Shown piece by piece: positions 1 to 14,000 of a stretch of DNA of 64,000 nucleotides (its first letter is position 1; every line of letters begins with the position of its first letter). The stretch is from the NCBI GenBank assembly GCA_963170055.1, contig CAUJGJ010000132.1:270001-334000 (forward strand). The letters are read 5' to 3'. Made by a program: the position numbers and the translations under genes. Source of the stretch: Halisarca cf. caerulea (lineage: Eukaryota > Porifera > Demospongiae > Chondrillida > Halisarcidae). Under the pieces are notes generated by a model. It had not been told where the DNA came from and ran no database searches. It worked only from the letters and a program-made list of their open reading frames with translations.

Positions 1-2126
1 CTCTACAGAAGGCTACCACAATTGCTGAGCCCACGTACGCTACTCCGAAGAAGTCAGCGTTGAAGAAGCAGTCACAGTCGATGGACAAGAAACAATCACA
101 GTCAATGGACGACCTGTTGGGAGTGGATCTGAGTGCCACCAATAACTCTTCCTCTCCTTCTCAACAGTGGACAGGATTCTCCAATGAGCCAACCAATCCC
201 TTCTCATCAGGTACGTACGTATGTACATACACATGCATGTACGGACGTATGTATGTATGTATGTATGTATGTATGTATGTATGTATGTATGTATGTATGT
301 ATGTATGTATGTATATATGTATGTATATAGGTATATATGTATGTATGGATATACACATACATATGTACTTATGTACATTGGTAAGAATGTACATACGTAT
401 GTATGGATGGATGTACGTATGGATGTATGGATGTACGTACGTATGTATGTAGAGGCGTAGCGCCATTGTTTCCTGGTTGCCAGGAAACCCCCCTCATTAG
501 AAATCCTTTCAATCTGAAGCCACCAGTATGCTAATAAATCATACAATTAATCCCAACACTTCTCTCCAATTGTCACCTAGCATGCACCTGCACATGTGGT
601 CTACTGAGAGCACATAACAAATGCTGTTTTACTGCATTCATGCATGCTTTGTGTGCTTTTTAGTCGTTTCCAGCTTGTCTGGTAAACTAGTTTTCAAACT
701 ATCATGGCAAATTTAAATGTGGTGTTCCCTTGCATGCATGTGGCCACAGCGTTGATACCACATGCTACAGTAAGTAAAGGCTATTATAGTACAATGTGTC
801 CATGATACCATTTTTTTGTACACCATGTACCCATGATCATGGCTTTTAGAAACCCCCTTATTTATTTTCTGGCTACGCCCCTGTGTATGCATGTATGGAT
901 GTACGTATGTATGTATGGATGTACGTATGTATGTATGGATGTACGTATGTATGTATGGATGTACGTATGTACGTAGGTACGTACGTATGTATGTATGGAT
1001 GTATGTACGTAGGTATGTACGTATGGATGGATGGATATATGTATGGATGTACGTATGTATGGACGAATGGATGTAGATATGTGTATATGTAGTGGATTCT
1101 CTCGTACTGTCTGTGCTGGTAGTGGAGACTTTCTTACGTTTGGTTCATCCCCTGCTGTTGTATGGGATATGATATCTTATTTAACCTGGGGAGCCAGTAG
1201 CAGAGGCTACTATGAAGGCACCCTTAAATGTATAGTTCAACTGTGAATGTGTTTGTGCTCTGAGAAACCATGTTTTTGTGCCTTTTTTCTGCCTTAAGGG
1301 TACGAAGAAGTAGATCTGTTCAAGACACAAGTTCCAGCCAATCAGCAGCAGCCTTCTTCTGGCTTTCAAGCACAATTCAACTCCCCGGGTCAAACAGGGA
1401 CTGTGTCGTCCAGTTTTGATGTCCTCCAGCCGCAATCTGTCAGCCCTTATGCCAGCAAACCTGACCAGCCTGGTAAGGTGGAGAGGCAATCACTGGGTAA
1501 AGACATCAATGAAGGACTCTCCACAACTGTACAAGGATTGAGTGAGTTGGTACCATATACCGGGAAAGTTTCGCGGAATAAAACTTTCACGAATACCTAC
1601 GTAGATTTTGCAAATTTTCGTGAAAAAACTTTCTCAAATTACTGTATAGAACAGAGCTACGTATGTATAGAACAGAGCTACGTATGTATAGAACAGAGCT
1701 ACGTATGTATAGAACAGAGCTACGTATGTATAGAACAGAGCTACGCATGTATAGAACAGAGCTACGTATGTATAGAACAGAGCTACGTATGTATAGAACA
1801 GAGCTACGAATGTATAGAACAGAGCTACGTATGTATAGAACAGAGCTACGTATGTATAGAACAGAGCTACGCATGTATAGAACAGAGCTAGCATTCATGA
1901 ATTAGAGTTTCGCAAATGCTGTAGACTTCATGAAATTCGCGAAACTTTATCCCTGTGTACTTTCCCGGTATACGGTAGTTGTGTGCATGTGTATGTGCAT
2001 TGCGGTGTGAGAATATGTGTTTCTGTTCTGCTCCTTTAGCTTTGGAAATGGGAACAGGAGGAACTGGTCCTAAAAAGTAAGAAATATGTATGTGCAAATG
2101 TCTTCCACTGTCACGTGTGTGTGTGT

Positions 2127-2197
<71 letters not shown>

Positions 2198-2780
2198 CAT
2201 GTACGTACATTATGTATCCTGATTACTGACTTGATTTAACATGTACGTTTGTGTGTATTGTCTCTGCAGAACACAGCACCAGTGGAAACCTGTGGACAAC
2301 AAGAAAACAGGAGGGCCAGGCTGGCAGCCCCATTCCGTTCAAGCTACCACTTTGCCCCCTGCTCCTCCCTATGGGCAACCCATGGTACAACCCGTGGGGC
2401 AACCGGTGGTGCAACCCATGGGGCAGCCAGTGGGTACTGCTGGCTGGATGACTGGTCCCACTCCCATGTATGGTAATCCACAAATGTCTTATGGTCAAAT
2501 GGGAGTTGGAATGGGAATGTACCAACCAATGCAACCAGGGGTAAGTTTTATTCTCTTTTTCTTCCCATGTTGTTGAGCATGAAGGCCAGCAAATTTGTGG
2601 TCCTACACAGGGATATGGAAGTGGTATGGGCATGGGTATGCAACCAGCTGGAATACAGCAGAGACCAGCAGCGCAAGATCCTTTTGGACCCATTCCAGGA
2701 GGACAAGTAAGTTTCTCGTGCCTTTCTGTTGTGCAGTGTTTCACTGAGTGTGTGTGTGTGTGTGTATGTATGTGTGTGTG

Positions 2781-2848
<68 letters not shown>

Positions 2849-2885
2849 ATGCGTGTGTGTGTGTGTGTGTATGTATGTGTGTGTG

Positions 2886-2961
<76 letters not shown>

Positions 2962-3022
2962 ATGCGTGTGTGTGTGTGCATGCGTGTGTGTGTGTGCACG
3001 CGCATGTGTGTGTATGTGTGAC

Positions 3023-3064
<42 letters not shown>

Positions 3065-3179
3065 TGTGTGCACGTACAAGTGAGTGTGTGTGCACATACT
3101 GTATGTGTATGTATGCACATGTGCATGTATGTACGTACATTTATTCATATTTTCCCTCTTTTTTCAGGCAAGATTCTGA
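1..3179 (+). CDS. picalm: PICALM/AP180-family clathrin assembly protein, C-terminal part (5' end outside window)
   Basis: Exons are <1-210, 1299-1472, 2040-2076, 2270-2540, 2611-2706 and 3168-3179 (stop TGA 3177-3179); phases 1, 1, 2, 0, 0 close exactly. Only the unstructured tail after the ANTH lipid-binding domain is present. It carries a clathrin-box-like DDLLGVDL, an NPF (EH-domain binding) in NEPTNPFSS, and a DPF. The segment KKTGGPGWQP and the end DPFGPIPGGQARF parallel the vertebrate PICALM tail (a GSNWQP region, and an NPFGPVSGAQ-type end), so I prefer PICALM over epsin. Family role: recruits clathrin and AP2 at PI(4,5)P2 membranes, sets vesicle size and sorts R-SNAREs. Exon 2270-2540 codes for Gln/Pro/Val/Met repeats (QPMVQPVGQPVVQPMGQP) and Gly/Met-rich sequence. 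The 37-nt exon 2040-2076 is a small cassette. Introns hold ATGT and GT microsatellites and one MITE. Confidence 0.88.
221..460. repeat. ATGT/TACG tetranucleotide microsatellite
   Basis: Tandem GTAT/TACG units fill the start of the PICALM intron directly after the donor at 211. The long Tyr/Met/Cys/Val open frames here are repeat artefacts. Confidence 0.9.
883..1090. repeat. GTATGGATGTAC-type microsatellite
   Basis: Imperfect tandem of ATGTATGG/ATGTACGT units in the same PICALM intron, probably the same source as the 221-460 tract. Non-coding. Confidence 0.85.
1551..1976. mobile_element. TIR element (MITE) with TACCGTATACCGGGAAAG-type ends, carrying a 21-bp array
   Basis: The left end TACCATATACCGGGAAAGTT and the right end ACTTTCCCGGTATACGGTA are inverted repeats. 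The body has TTTCGCGAAA-like blocks. A second copy lies at 41451-41643 with the same ends and body but one copy of the internal motif instead of twelve. No open frame codes a transposase, so it is non-autonomous. It sits in a PICALM intron. Confidence 0.85.
1644..1890. repeat. 21-bp minisatellite inside the MITE, 12 copies
   Basis: Unit is TATAGAACAGAGCTACGTATG. Because 21 is divisible by 3, frames stay open on both strands (CIEQSYV on plus), but this is the body of a MITE inside an intron and not a gene. Confidence 0.92.
2115..2195. repeat. (GT)n microsatellite
   Basis: Near-pure GT run in the PICALM intron between exons 2040-2076 and 2270-2540. Confidence 0.95.
2747..3075. repeat. Compound (GT)n microsatellite, about 330 bp
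   Basis: GT run with regular interruptions (GTATGTATG, TTGTG, GCATGCG). A block of about 110 bp, from one GTATGTATG to the next, occurs twice, which suggests duplication inside the array. It fills the last PICALM intron. Confidence 0.92.
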
Positions 3180-4700
3180 AGCTATTCCACTCTGCCCACT
3201 AGGAAATCACAGATCATGCTATGTTTGGAGAATTCGACACTTGTAACTCTTGTTGCTACATGTTAGAACTCACAGAGAGTAATTATGTGTACTCCCATAA
3301 TATTGTGGCTCTGTTTAATGTCCTTTCGATGTATTAGTTTCAAATTAAAATAATATTATATTGAAATATGTAATTGAGGTACATGGAGTAGTAGATGTAT
3401 TCTGTTGTGATTCCCTTTTCAATATTTACTCTATGTATGTACGAGTGGTGGGTCTGGTCCATGAGACTATGGCAGAAGTACGTACTACGTACGTATAGGT
3501 GACACAACTGACAAAGGTGCATTTATACCACGTACCATAGACATTATGCACTATATATACATAACCATAATAATATTATTATACATATATATACGCATGC
3601 ACATGTGTCTGCAGATCTCGAGGTATATTATATATACGTACTAGGTAACACAACTTGACAAAGGGTGCATGCATGCATGCATGGTCTTGAAGGGGGCTTG
3701 CTTGCATGGGCAGTATGCATGCATGTGTATTATATATGCACATATATACACAGTCTTAAGCTTCTCATGATCATGCATGTGCACACGCACTGTGCATGAT
3801 TTGCATGCAGGACTGGCCTAGCTACATTAGGGCTAATTAGAGTTAAGTGGAATTTGGTTATTCCATACACGCATGCATGGGTTAATGTACGCCGTGCTTG
3901 CTCCAATTATTATTTTCTTTTATACATACAATATAGTATGCGTTTACATAAGCATAATATGTATGCGCTGCAGCATGTTTATAATATCCATAGACACCCT
4001 CTGCATGCATGCTAGGATCCCACCACATACATGGCATGTTAGACACTATATTCGGTGCAGTTAGAGAAATACGTATTTCAGAGATCATCTTGCATGCATG
4101 CAAGATGTGTGATATGTTGCCAGTTTAAACTGAAGGAGACCTATAGCTAGCAATGTATATGCAGTCGAATTAGGTTTGTCCGACATGCATCTTCTCCTCT
4201 ACCAGGTGCTGGATAAACCAGGTAAAATCGTTTGCAGTTTAGTGATAGGGATTCACAACAGAGTGTCGGATAAATGAGGTTTCCGGATGAACCAGTGTCG
4301 GATAAACCAGATTTGAAAGTACAAGGGTTGAGCTTGGATTGATGTCAGATAACCCAGGTCTCACACGATAGATCTACAAGAAAATTAATTGTACCATTCT
4401 CACTACACGGAGCTGTGCAAGTGTTGGAAGATGATCAATGTGTAAATTATAATAATTTTTATGGTAAAATCTCGATAATTTGAATTATTATTTATGTACA
4501 TAAAATGACTTTACACTTCATGATATTATTAGATTGTCGTTGTGTGTTCACCATTGTTATTCAATCAGAAAGTAATAATGATTAAAACGAAAACTTTTTT
4601 TCCAGTTCAAACTAATATGTTTTACATGAGCATACATGAAAATAGGAAACAAAGATAATCAAAGTGGTCAAGTTGAAATAGGGAATTGTCAATGATTAAT
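3180..4700. other. PICALM 3' UTR and intergenic DNA, AT- and TGCATGCA-rich
   Basis: No gene seen. The stretch is rich in palindromic TGCATGCA and TATATA steps. A degenerate MITE lies at about 4196-4325, with GTGTCGGATAAACCAG at its right side as in the copy at 29786-29964. Confidence 0.6.
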
Positions 4701-4707
4701 TGATTAC

Positions 4708-5125
4708 TCATGAGATCAGTCCAGGAGTGTCTTGGCAAATCGAAGAGGCTGGTCTTCTTCTGGATGATCTGGCACCTCTTATACACATGATTGCAGAATC
4801 CAACAATGAGAAAGTTAGTCGACGTCTGATTACATTCACAATCTTTGAGTAGGGGGTACCAGTCTTCTCTGCCAATAAACTGGTCAACTTCTTGAGTGCT
4901 ACAGTGGCTGAAGGGCCCATTCCTCCACTAGTGGACATCACAACTGGTGAGAAGGTTCCGTGCTCCACATCTATCATTCTTCTCTCATACTTTCTCCTCT
5001 TCTCCATTTCGTGCCTTCGGTAACATGAGGCAGCAGAGGAAGACGCATTAGAAGGAGCGTGGGCATTGAATACCTTCACATCGAAATATGCAGTTGTCTT
5101 GTAATGCCGTGGATGGTCCCCTGCC
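4708..5125 (-). pseudogene. Non-LTR retrotransposon reverse transcriptase, C-terminal remnant
   Basis: The minus-strand frame reads YFDVKVFNAHAPSN, then a YRRHEMEKRRKYERR helix, then EHGTFSPVV, STSGGMG, and IRRRLTFSLL..IRGARS near the end. This order (FDVRVFNP, R..EKK..Y..R, E.G.FTPLVFSTTGGMG, IR.RL.FALLR) is the usual extreme C-terminus of LINE reverse transcriptases widespread in aquatic invertebrates. Only about 140 residues remain. The polymerase core is missing, so this is a 5'-truncated dead copy. Identification is from memory of the motif order. Confidence 0.7.
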
Positions 5126-5161
5126 GTAATTATATAAGTTGTCCCCCTATCGTTTCATCAA

Positions 5162-5192
5162 TACTAAACCCTAACCCAACCTTAACCCTAAC
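5162..5192. repeat. Short interstitial telomere-like (CCCTAA) block
   Basis: CCCTAACCCAACCTTAACCC is about four imperfect units of the animal telomere hexamer. It is too short to be a chromosome end. Confidence 0.5.
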
Positions 5193-5714
5193 GCCTCGAC
5201 GGTATGGAGTTTGTATGTAATAAGCGCCCACGCCGGACAGCTTTTAGGGGGGGCAGGATTTGGTGTGACAGTCTTACTCTTGTCCCAGAATTCCCTAGCA
5301 CTGACTTGATTTCAACATTGCATGTACCATTTCAAAGGTATACGCATTTGGTTGATTATTTAGAACTTCTGAATAGTTTTACAGGAAATCGAAAGTTCTA
5401 TGATATAATTAATGAGATTTTATTGTAATAACAGACACCTTCCAATAAGCGCCCTTCAGTGCATCTTTCCATAGGAACGCGCATTGAGCTCGAAGTACCT
5501 GATCGTGTAGCTCCATCGGTTGAAGTTTTGAAGCTGTATCATTTTCCTGTTACTACTTGTCTCTCTCTGCTGAGAAGGTACATATTGATAGAGTCCGCCA
5601 TATTATCTGTGACCGGCGTGCTCAGTGTCATTCTTCGTGAACAGATCTAAGGATCGTGTTTGCATCTTTGCCGTAGTCTCGGGATAGCTGAAAGAACTGC
5701 CCGATTCGAAGAGG

Positions 5715-7747
5715 ATGGATACGAACGACGCATCCTCTGGATCTCGGAGGTCAAATTCCTTCAGAAAGCTGCGAGGTTTTGCCTTCCCTATCGCCCTGTT
5801 CCTCTTCCAGCTCTTGTTCGTCGTCTTGTTCGGGGTCTTCGGGGAGTACGACACGAACGGTACACCCGGCAACACAACGGTCAGCAGCGAGGAGAACATC
5901 AGGCAACTCTATCCAAGTTAGTCGACATGCGCATGCATGATAGCTATAACTGCTAAGAGGGATGGACCGACGTCAACGGCCCACCATAGACTCGCTGTTA
6001 GTATGGTTAGTCATATGCTAACCAGCGCCCGGAATTTTGTTTCTTTTGGAGGATGCAGGGGTACCACACAATTCTATGATTACACGCAGTGTGCTGAGTT
6101 TAGATTATCTGTGGCCCTCGCTCGTGGTCCCTTACAATGGACCCTCTTATCCACACACACACCTTGGGATCTTGGAGTCTTCATTTCGGGTGGTTGAATG
6201 TGTACTTTTGAAAGGTGCAAGTTACATACGTACGTAAAAGCAGGTCATTTTGGGAAGCTGTTAATTCCAGGCACCTTCCTATCTACCTTTTCAGTCAGTA
6301 GATTGATTGGGGTGAAATGGAGTAGAATCAATGCAAACTATACAACAGTATCTCTCCCTTTAATCTCCTTCGGCTATTCAGTTCATTGACTGAATATGAT
6401 GGCACTCCTAGAATTACCAGCTTCCTGATCGAATCTGTTTTACCTTGGTGAATTACTCAGATCCAGTGATGTTGCTATTGTGTCTCTATGAGAGGAGTGT
6501 ATGAAATTCAGGGATCTGGTGGATTTGAGTAGTCTGGTCTGCTGCGAACTTGCCGAGAAGCACATGTTTCTCAGGGAAGGTTGCAGCAGACCAGACCACG
6601 TGTGGGGGTGAACTGAAACCTGGAGGTGACAGTCCCTGAAAATGGCCAAGTGACTTGGGTCAGCTATGCCAGACTAGTTAGGGGAATTCTCCAGTGTTGT
6701 TTTTCTGATGTTTATGCACATAAGTGTTATTGGTTGAAGGGTAGATAGGATGGATAAGAGTCCTAGGGCTGAGGCTAATATGCCAGCATAGTTTCCAGAA
6801 TAATAGGTTTCTAAACTAGGGGAGCATAATTCCGGAATAAATGGATAGAATATGGGAATTACTGATGAATCAGATGATCCCTTCACTAACTCCAGCACAG
6901 TGGTACCATTATACAGTTTTCCCATTGGGTTTGAAACACTAACATTAAAGAATCACATGTATTATGCTGGTGTCTTGCAACTTAATGATCTTAATCACAA
7001 GTTTTTACAATTTAACTTAAAGCTGTGTTACAATAGACTATGATTCATTGAGAATTTATCAGGGAATAATTGGAGTAATTAACAGCATAATAGGATGAAA
7101 TTTTGAGCACAATGGAATAGCATATTCGGTAAAAAGTTTAGCATAATAGCCTCAGCCCTAGATAAGACTGTTTGAACTTGTACCATGTACACACCTTTGT
7201 GTGTCATGTTTGAATCTGTGTTTTTGCTCCCAAAACAGCAGTTTGATTAATAGAAGCATAGTTGACAAAATATTACCTTCGAATAAAGGACACTTTGAGT
7301 CAGCCCTATGTGCTCTTTGTAAGGAGGTTGTACTCTTTGGGTGATTCACTATTTATTGGAACTATAAGGAGGATGTATTTGGGACCTCAAGTCGCATCCT
7401 TTGTAGAGAGGTTTATTATACTGTTTCTTTATCTGGGAGAGTCCACTGTTGGGAGTTCAATTGTATTGCAAGAGAAGAACGACTTCCATGAGTCAACCAC
7501 ATGCATGTACATTAGACTCCAATGGTCAGTTTTATAACAGAAATGCCTTCAGCAAGAAGGAATTTCAGTACATGCTGGGATTCTCAGTGACCCCATCCAT
7601 TGTATGCTGGACAAAGGGACTTCAACAGTTCATAGATCTATGATCAGTTCCCATTGAGCGTTTGAAAGATACTGTTGGCATGGGATCCTGAGCTCTACAA
7701 GAGTGTTTTCTCCCATGTACATAATGTATATGTTTGGCTGTTGTGTG

Positions 7748-7809
<62 letters not shown>

Positions 7810-10800
7810 CATGTGTGCGTGTGTGCGTGCGTGCATGCGTGCATGCGTACGTGCGTGCGTGCGTGTGTGCGGGCGTGTGTGTGTGTGCATTTGGACTATT
7901 TTAAGTTCTGTAGTATGTATGCTGATGCAGGGCGCTCCATGTACGTACGTATCTCAAGTGTAACGTATGTATGTTCGTACGTTTGTCTAATTATGGTTTT
8001 ATTTCAAAAACATGCAATTTATTTTTAGATCATTAGTCATTCTATTCCCTTGTTTGTTTTGCCATGTTAGTCAGCTTTATTTAGTCCAGAATGGTTAAGC
8101 CTACTTTTTACACTGAATGGTGTTTGTGCATATGTACGTATGTACATATTCCTATACTTGTATTGTTGTTGTATTTGTTGCTGTTGTTGTTGTTGTGTTT
8201 GTTGTTGTTGTTGTTGTATTTGTAGTTGTTGTTGTTGTATTTTTACACACGGCGGAAAGACATCCTGTACAACATGTCCTGAAAAATGGTAGTCTCAATC
8301 TCAGCTCAACATCTGCCCGCTATTTTATTGCCTTCTCACCTGCAATAAAATGGCAGGCAGATGTTGGGCTGGGAATGAGACTAGAAAAATGGAGAAAAGT
8401 GTTGATAATATCAGATTAGGGTGGGAGTGCTTAGAGGAGCTGTTAGAACCGCCTCACTTTGAGGACTTTTGAAATAGTCTCCTGAGCCGAGGGCTTGGAG
8501 TCTTTCAAGAAGTTCCCTGAGGGAGCTACTGTGTTCTGGGGGAAGGAGACCAGTCAATGCACACCTGAATCAGTACAAGTGCACAGTCAACATTTCATCA
8601 CTGGTGCCTTTTTCCTAGATTCTGAGGTGTTTGTCTGCTATTTGTGTGCTCAGGGTGCAGTCCACAGCAAGTTGAAATCATACACTCTGACTTGGAATTG
8701 CAAGTGAAATCCCAAAATTTTACAAAATGTCCAAATTTCAAATCCTTCATACTTATTTGACATCCTCTTAGAAATTTTCGTTGAATTTTGAACGTCACTT
8801 ATTGTCTTTACAATCTAAAGATCTTCTCTGAAATTTGGAAATCTTGGGTGGAAGCTTGCGGAATCTTTGTTAATCTTGCCAAGTCTTGAGTGAAATCTAT
8901 GTCACCTTTCTGAAATCTCCTCATATACCTATACATGTATATATGTACTTTCGTACATATAGTCTCATATCATATCAGATTGCCTTGCTGTGGACCCCGG
9001 AATTGCCAGTCCCTACTTACACAGGTATGTTTCACTTCACTCAGGCATTTGCCAAATGTTCTCAAACGATATCTGGGGGTCTCTCCTGCACAAGTATGGC
9101 TTACCTCCCACATTGGTATCTCATTATAAGAAGTTCCAGGGAACGCTGAAGATCCTTCACTATGTCAGAAATCACTATTACAAGTTAAACTTTCATAGTG
9201 GAGCCTTAGCTGGGTCACTTGAATTTATTCCTTATGTACCGTACGCTCGGAAATTTTCGCGGTACTAAACTTTCGCGGTTTTCGCGGTACTGCACGGCAT
9301 CCGCGAAAAATTAAATCCGCAAAAATCCTATACGACCCTTTATGTTCAGCGCTATGCACAGGAGTCTTAGCAAAGAACAAAGAAGCAGGAGTGTCGAACG
9401 TTTCGTATATTATACCATTCGCCTTCTCGTCCGTTATGTCGATCAAGTCATCCTTTACCCCCATCAGACGCTCCATATCTGACTAAAATCTGTAAGGCAG
9501 CTGGAGAAGATCAACTGCAACAATTTGCACTTGTTTTGATATCCGTTCCACGGACTAACAACCACACTAACAAACAGAGCAGCCATTTTTCAGTGCATAA
9601 TTTATATAAGATTACATATTGTTGAGCTAATATAAAATCAAATCTAAGATCCGCGAATTTGAAATTCTGCATCCGCGAATAATTTAGTACCGCGAAAATC
9701 CTCAAGTGTTGCGTCCGCGAAAATTTAGTACCGCGAAAATTTCCAAGCACACGGGACTTCACTATCACTATATGCTGCACTATCATTGTATCACTTTATC
9801 ATTATGTTCTTAATTGATTACTGTATACAAAAATTCACTGTCAGAGATTTCTTTTCAACGAATCTCGACTGTACTTTGCTCCAGTGTATAGGACCAGTGT
9901 GTAATGAAGTACCCTGCCAGTAAACCGCTACACCCGGGGAACCAAATTCTTCCAGTTCTGTAAACTTGGATCTGCAGTAGAACCTAGTTAGGAAGAGCAC
10001 TTTTTCGACAAATTTCTGCTTAACACAAACTAGTTCTCTAGCCCTGTTTGCTTTGCTGTAGTACTGTACATGTAGTATTATATCCTGATAAGAAGAACTT
10101 TTGATATTGAGCACTACGTAATTTTGTCTGTCCACTAACTTTCATCTTAATACGGTTTGGCTGTACATACGTGTACATGTTCGTTTCCTGAGTGCTCTGG
10201 AGAGGAATCCCAGGACACTTTCCTTCTATAGCTGCTAAGGCTAGAGGTACAACCACATTATGATGAAGTGTAATTGCACGGGGTAGTCTATTGTCACCGG
10301 AGTCTCTCTCCAGTAATTGCACGGGGTCAAGTAATTGTACGGGTTAGTCTATTGTCACCAGACTCTCTCTCCAGTAATTGCACGGGATAGTCTATTGTCA
10401 CCAGACTCTCTCCAGTAGGTACGACAAGCACGGGTTTTCCTCTTTCATTTCGTGGCCTTGTACCTGGCCGATAGGGTGCCGAGCTTTTCAACAGAATAGT
10501 GACGAAGTTACCAATTGAAACTAATTCATGGGTATACATACAATACATGCATGGATATATCTTTCATTTCCTATATGTTACGATTGACCTAATGATCTGC
10601 ATGAATGGCCAAGAGAGGGAGATATTGAATGTACTCGTGTGATTGTTGAATAAACTCGAAACAACCATGAAATTTCCTATGGCGTACAGTCAAACCCTGT
10701 AAGTAAGTACTTACATACGTAAGTTAGTGCGAACTCATGGATAGTAAGTATTCATTACATTATCCCTACCTCATACAATACCATTGGAAACACCTTGGAT

Positions 10801-10974
10801 AGTCTGATAGTGAGTATGTACCTATTTGGCCTTCCCTTGATGGTACTTACTATTCAAGTTCTGCTGTACATTGTATAACTGTTGTGGCTGTATTTGTGTT
10901 CTTTGCATTGTAGTTTCACACATTGTGTGGATGGGTGGGTGTTGGTGGTGAGGGTGAGTGTGCTGTTGTGTCAC

Positions 10975-11062
<88 letters not shown>

Positions 11063-14000
11063 TAAGAGTGTGAGGTGAATGGGCTACAGTCTAGACATGT
11101 ACTCTACTGCTGGGTAGCAAGTACTCCTTACTCTCTCTCTCTACCTCATATATATCTACAGTACTGAAAACAACACTGATAGTACATAAGTACGTACTTG
11201 TTCAGTGTTGAGAGCACGTATGTATGTACATACATACATATTTGCCAAGTTTCTGTGTACTACATGTGCTTAAGATTTCTGTTCCCTATGTTTCTTATTC
11301 AGTGTCAATTTTTATATTTTTCTTGAAGGGGGGGGGGGTTGACTGCATCTCAACTGGGCAGATGTAAACCATGGTAAACTGCATAGCTGGCCCTTAGATG
11401 AAATAACTAAGCGAGTGAGGGGGGAATCCCCCCATTTTGGTAACTAACTCGGGCTCAATGAAGCCCTTTTATTGTCACATGCTTGAGTAGTTTTAGTAAG
11501 CTTGTTCTTGATATCATTTAATCGTTGTCTTTCTGTCCTTCCAGTGTTTCAAGATGTACATGTGATGATTTTCGTTGGTTTTGGCTTTTTGATGACCTTT
11601 CTTCGTCGTCATGGCTACAGTAGTGTTGGTTTCAACTTGATGATAGCGGCCTTTGCTGCCCAGTGGGCCACCATCACAACTGGACTCTTTGAGTTTATTG
11701 GTCACACTGGGGATTTCAAAATCCCCGTTAGCTTTAGCAGGTGAGGACTGGTGCATATCTGCAACTTGACCAGTATGTATGCATGTATGTACGTACATAC
11801 ATGCATACAGTGGAACTTGCTTAGTGTATTTTTCCAATAAATAATTATTTATAATATTCAAAAACGATGTTATTGAGATTAATGTCACGCAATGGATCAT
11901 AATAACTGATTGTACATAATATATTTAGTATATATGTACCTAGTTTAGTACATACAGTAGAACCTTGATAAGGAGAACACTCTTAGACGAATTTCTGTTT
12001 AACACAACTAGTTTCCAAGCTCATGTTTGGTTTGTTGTAGTATGTACATGTGGTATCATATCCTCATAAGAAGAACTTCTGATATTAAGAACTAATTTTG
12101 TGAGTCCCGTAAAGTTCGTCTTAATTTGCATGTGCATTCTCCTGGATAGTAAGTACTCCTCATTCTGTCCATGTGTACGTAGCTCTAGCCTCATGTACAT
12201 AAACCAGCCCTGGTAGCAAGTACGTACCTCTGGTAATGGATACTGATTTTCTGTCCCCTTGAGGTACGTACTAAGCCAGTTTCACTGTACGTCTACCAGA
12301 CCATCAGTGGCAAACTATGTACTTGCCACCCGGAGTATAGCACTGTGCGTGCCGTGTACATCATACATATGTATGTATTGCTGGTATTGCATTTGTGTTT
12401 CAATGTGCAGCACTGTGCGTTTCTCGTTCGTACAAATATACACAGAGCTGCAATTGGTTTTCCAAGTGTATTATTTAGAGGCATGGCTGAAACTTACTCA
12501 GCATGCTCCATGCCATGTGATGTACTTGTTGGTATTCTGTCTTGTGCTCTTTTGCTTCATTTGCAGCTTGATCAATGCTGACTTTGCTGCGGCTGCTGTG
12601 TTAATCACATTTGGTGCAATGTTGGGTCGCGTGTCTCCCGTACAACTGCTGATGATTGCGTTTGTGGAGTGCATTTGCTTCAGCGGCAACAATGCATTGA
12701 ACCTATACATTTTTGGAGCAGCTGACGTTGGGGGCTCCATGCTCATCCACACGTTTGGAGCTTACTTTGGTTTGGCCGCGTCCGTCGCACTATACAGAAA
12801 AGCTGCAAAGAACCATCCCAGGAACTCTAACTCCTACCATTCGGACCTCTTCGCAATGATTGGTGAGTTTGTGTTTCCATGCAGTAAACGTGTATGTGTG
12901 TGCATAAATTGCATACTTAGGTGCGTAGCTAAAGAGTTTCAACTACATGGAAAATGAACTGTTGCTACGTACATATGTATATGTGTACATACTTACGTAT
13001 AAATAGTATACACACGTACGTACTTGATAATGTTTAGGCACTCTAGTGAGGTAGAGTAGGCTGCTCTTGATCATGATTTCGACACTTTAGAAATACATGT
13101 ACATACGTGCGTACATAAGTATTCTGGATTGAAGAATATACACTATAGACTAATATGTATCTACAGTACATACGTACGTGTGCGTCCCTTCACATGCCAT
13201 TCACATTTGCCTTGACATTCTTGTGCATATGTATGTACGTATATTGATCTGAAAATGAATTATTATGTATTCAGAAGTATTTTACAGATTTCATGTGATT
13301 TGTTTAACGTGACGGGGGAGGACGGGGGGGAACGTACATGTTTACACCTATGCTACATTCATATTTCACTATACAGTAAAATCTATTTTATTAGAACCTT
13401 AATTTTCCGGTTAATAAGTTCTAATTATCCGTATGTTCTAATTAACAAACCACATATGTACTCCATGCATTAGGAACAGTACATTCATCAATGTTTGAAT
13501 TAAGGCAGATATTCTAATTATCATGGTTCTAATTAGCGAGATTTTACTATATGTACGTAGTGCTACATACGTACTTGTACTAATACGTGCAGTGTACTAT
13601 TTAGTACATGTACATACATAATATGTATGTGCATGCCTATTTCACTGTATGGACAGAACACAAAATGTGTACTGAGAAGGGAGGGAACTGACTACCTGAA
13701 TTGGTTGAAATGTTTTTCAGCTGAAATTCGAATCTATTCCTTTCCTTTTGTACTGCGACAATATAGGTACCTTGTTCCTGTGGCTTTTCTGGCCGAGCTT
13801 CAACTCGGCTCTAGCAATGAACAGTGCACGGTACAGAGCTGTGGTCAACACCTACTACTCCCTCATTGGGAGCGTGGTAGCCAGCTACTTTGCTTCAGCC
13901 CTTGTCACCAAAGGTCGCAAGATGGACATGGTAGGTTCCATGTGTGTTTAGACAACTCACATACATACGTAGCTTAACAGAAAAGGCTTGACAAGAAGTG

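Noticed and set aside
40..460. Overlapping open frames rich in Tyr/Met/Val/Cys/His/Thr
   Set aside because: They are translations of the ATGT/TACG microsatellite inside a PICALM intron.
1403..1891. Apparent protein with CIEQSYV repeats
   Set aside because: True exon ends at the donor 1473; the rest is intronic MITE with a 21-bp array.
2223..3202. Long His/Thr (minus) and Cys/Val (plus) open frames
   Set aside because: GT/CA microsatellite artefacts; only exons 2270-2540, 2611-2706 and 3168-3179 are coding.
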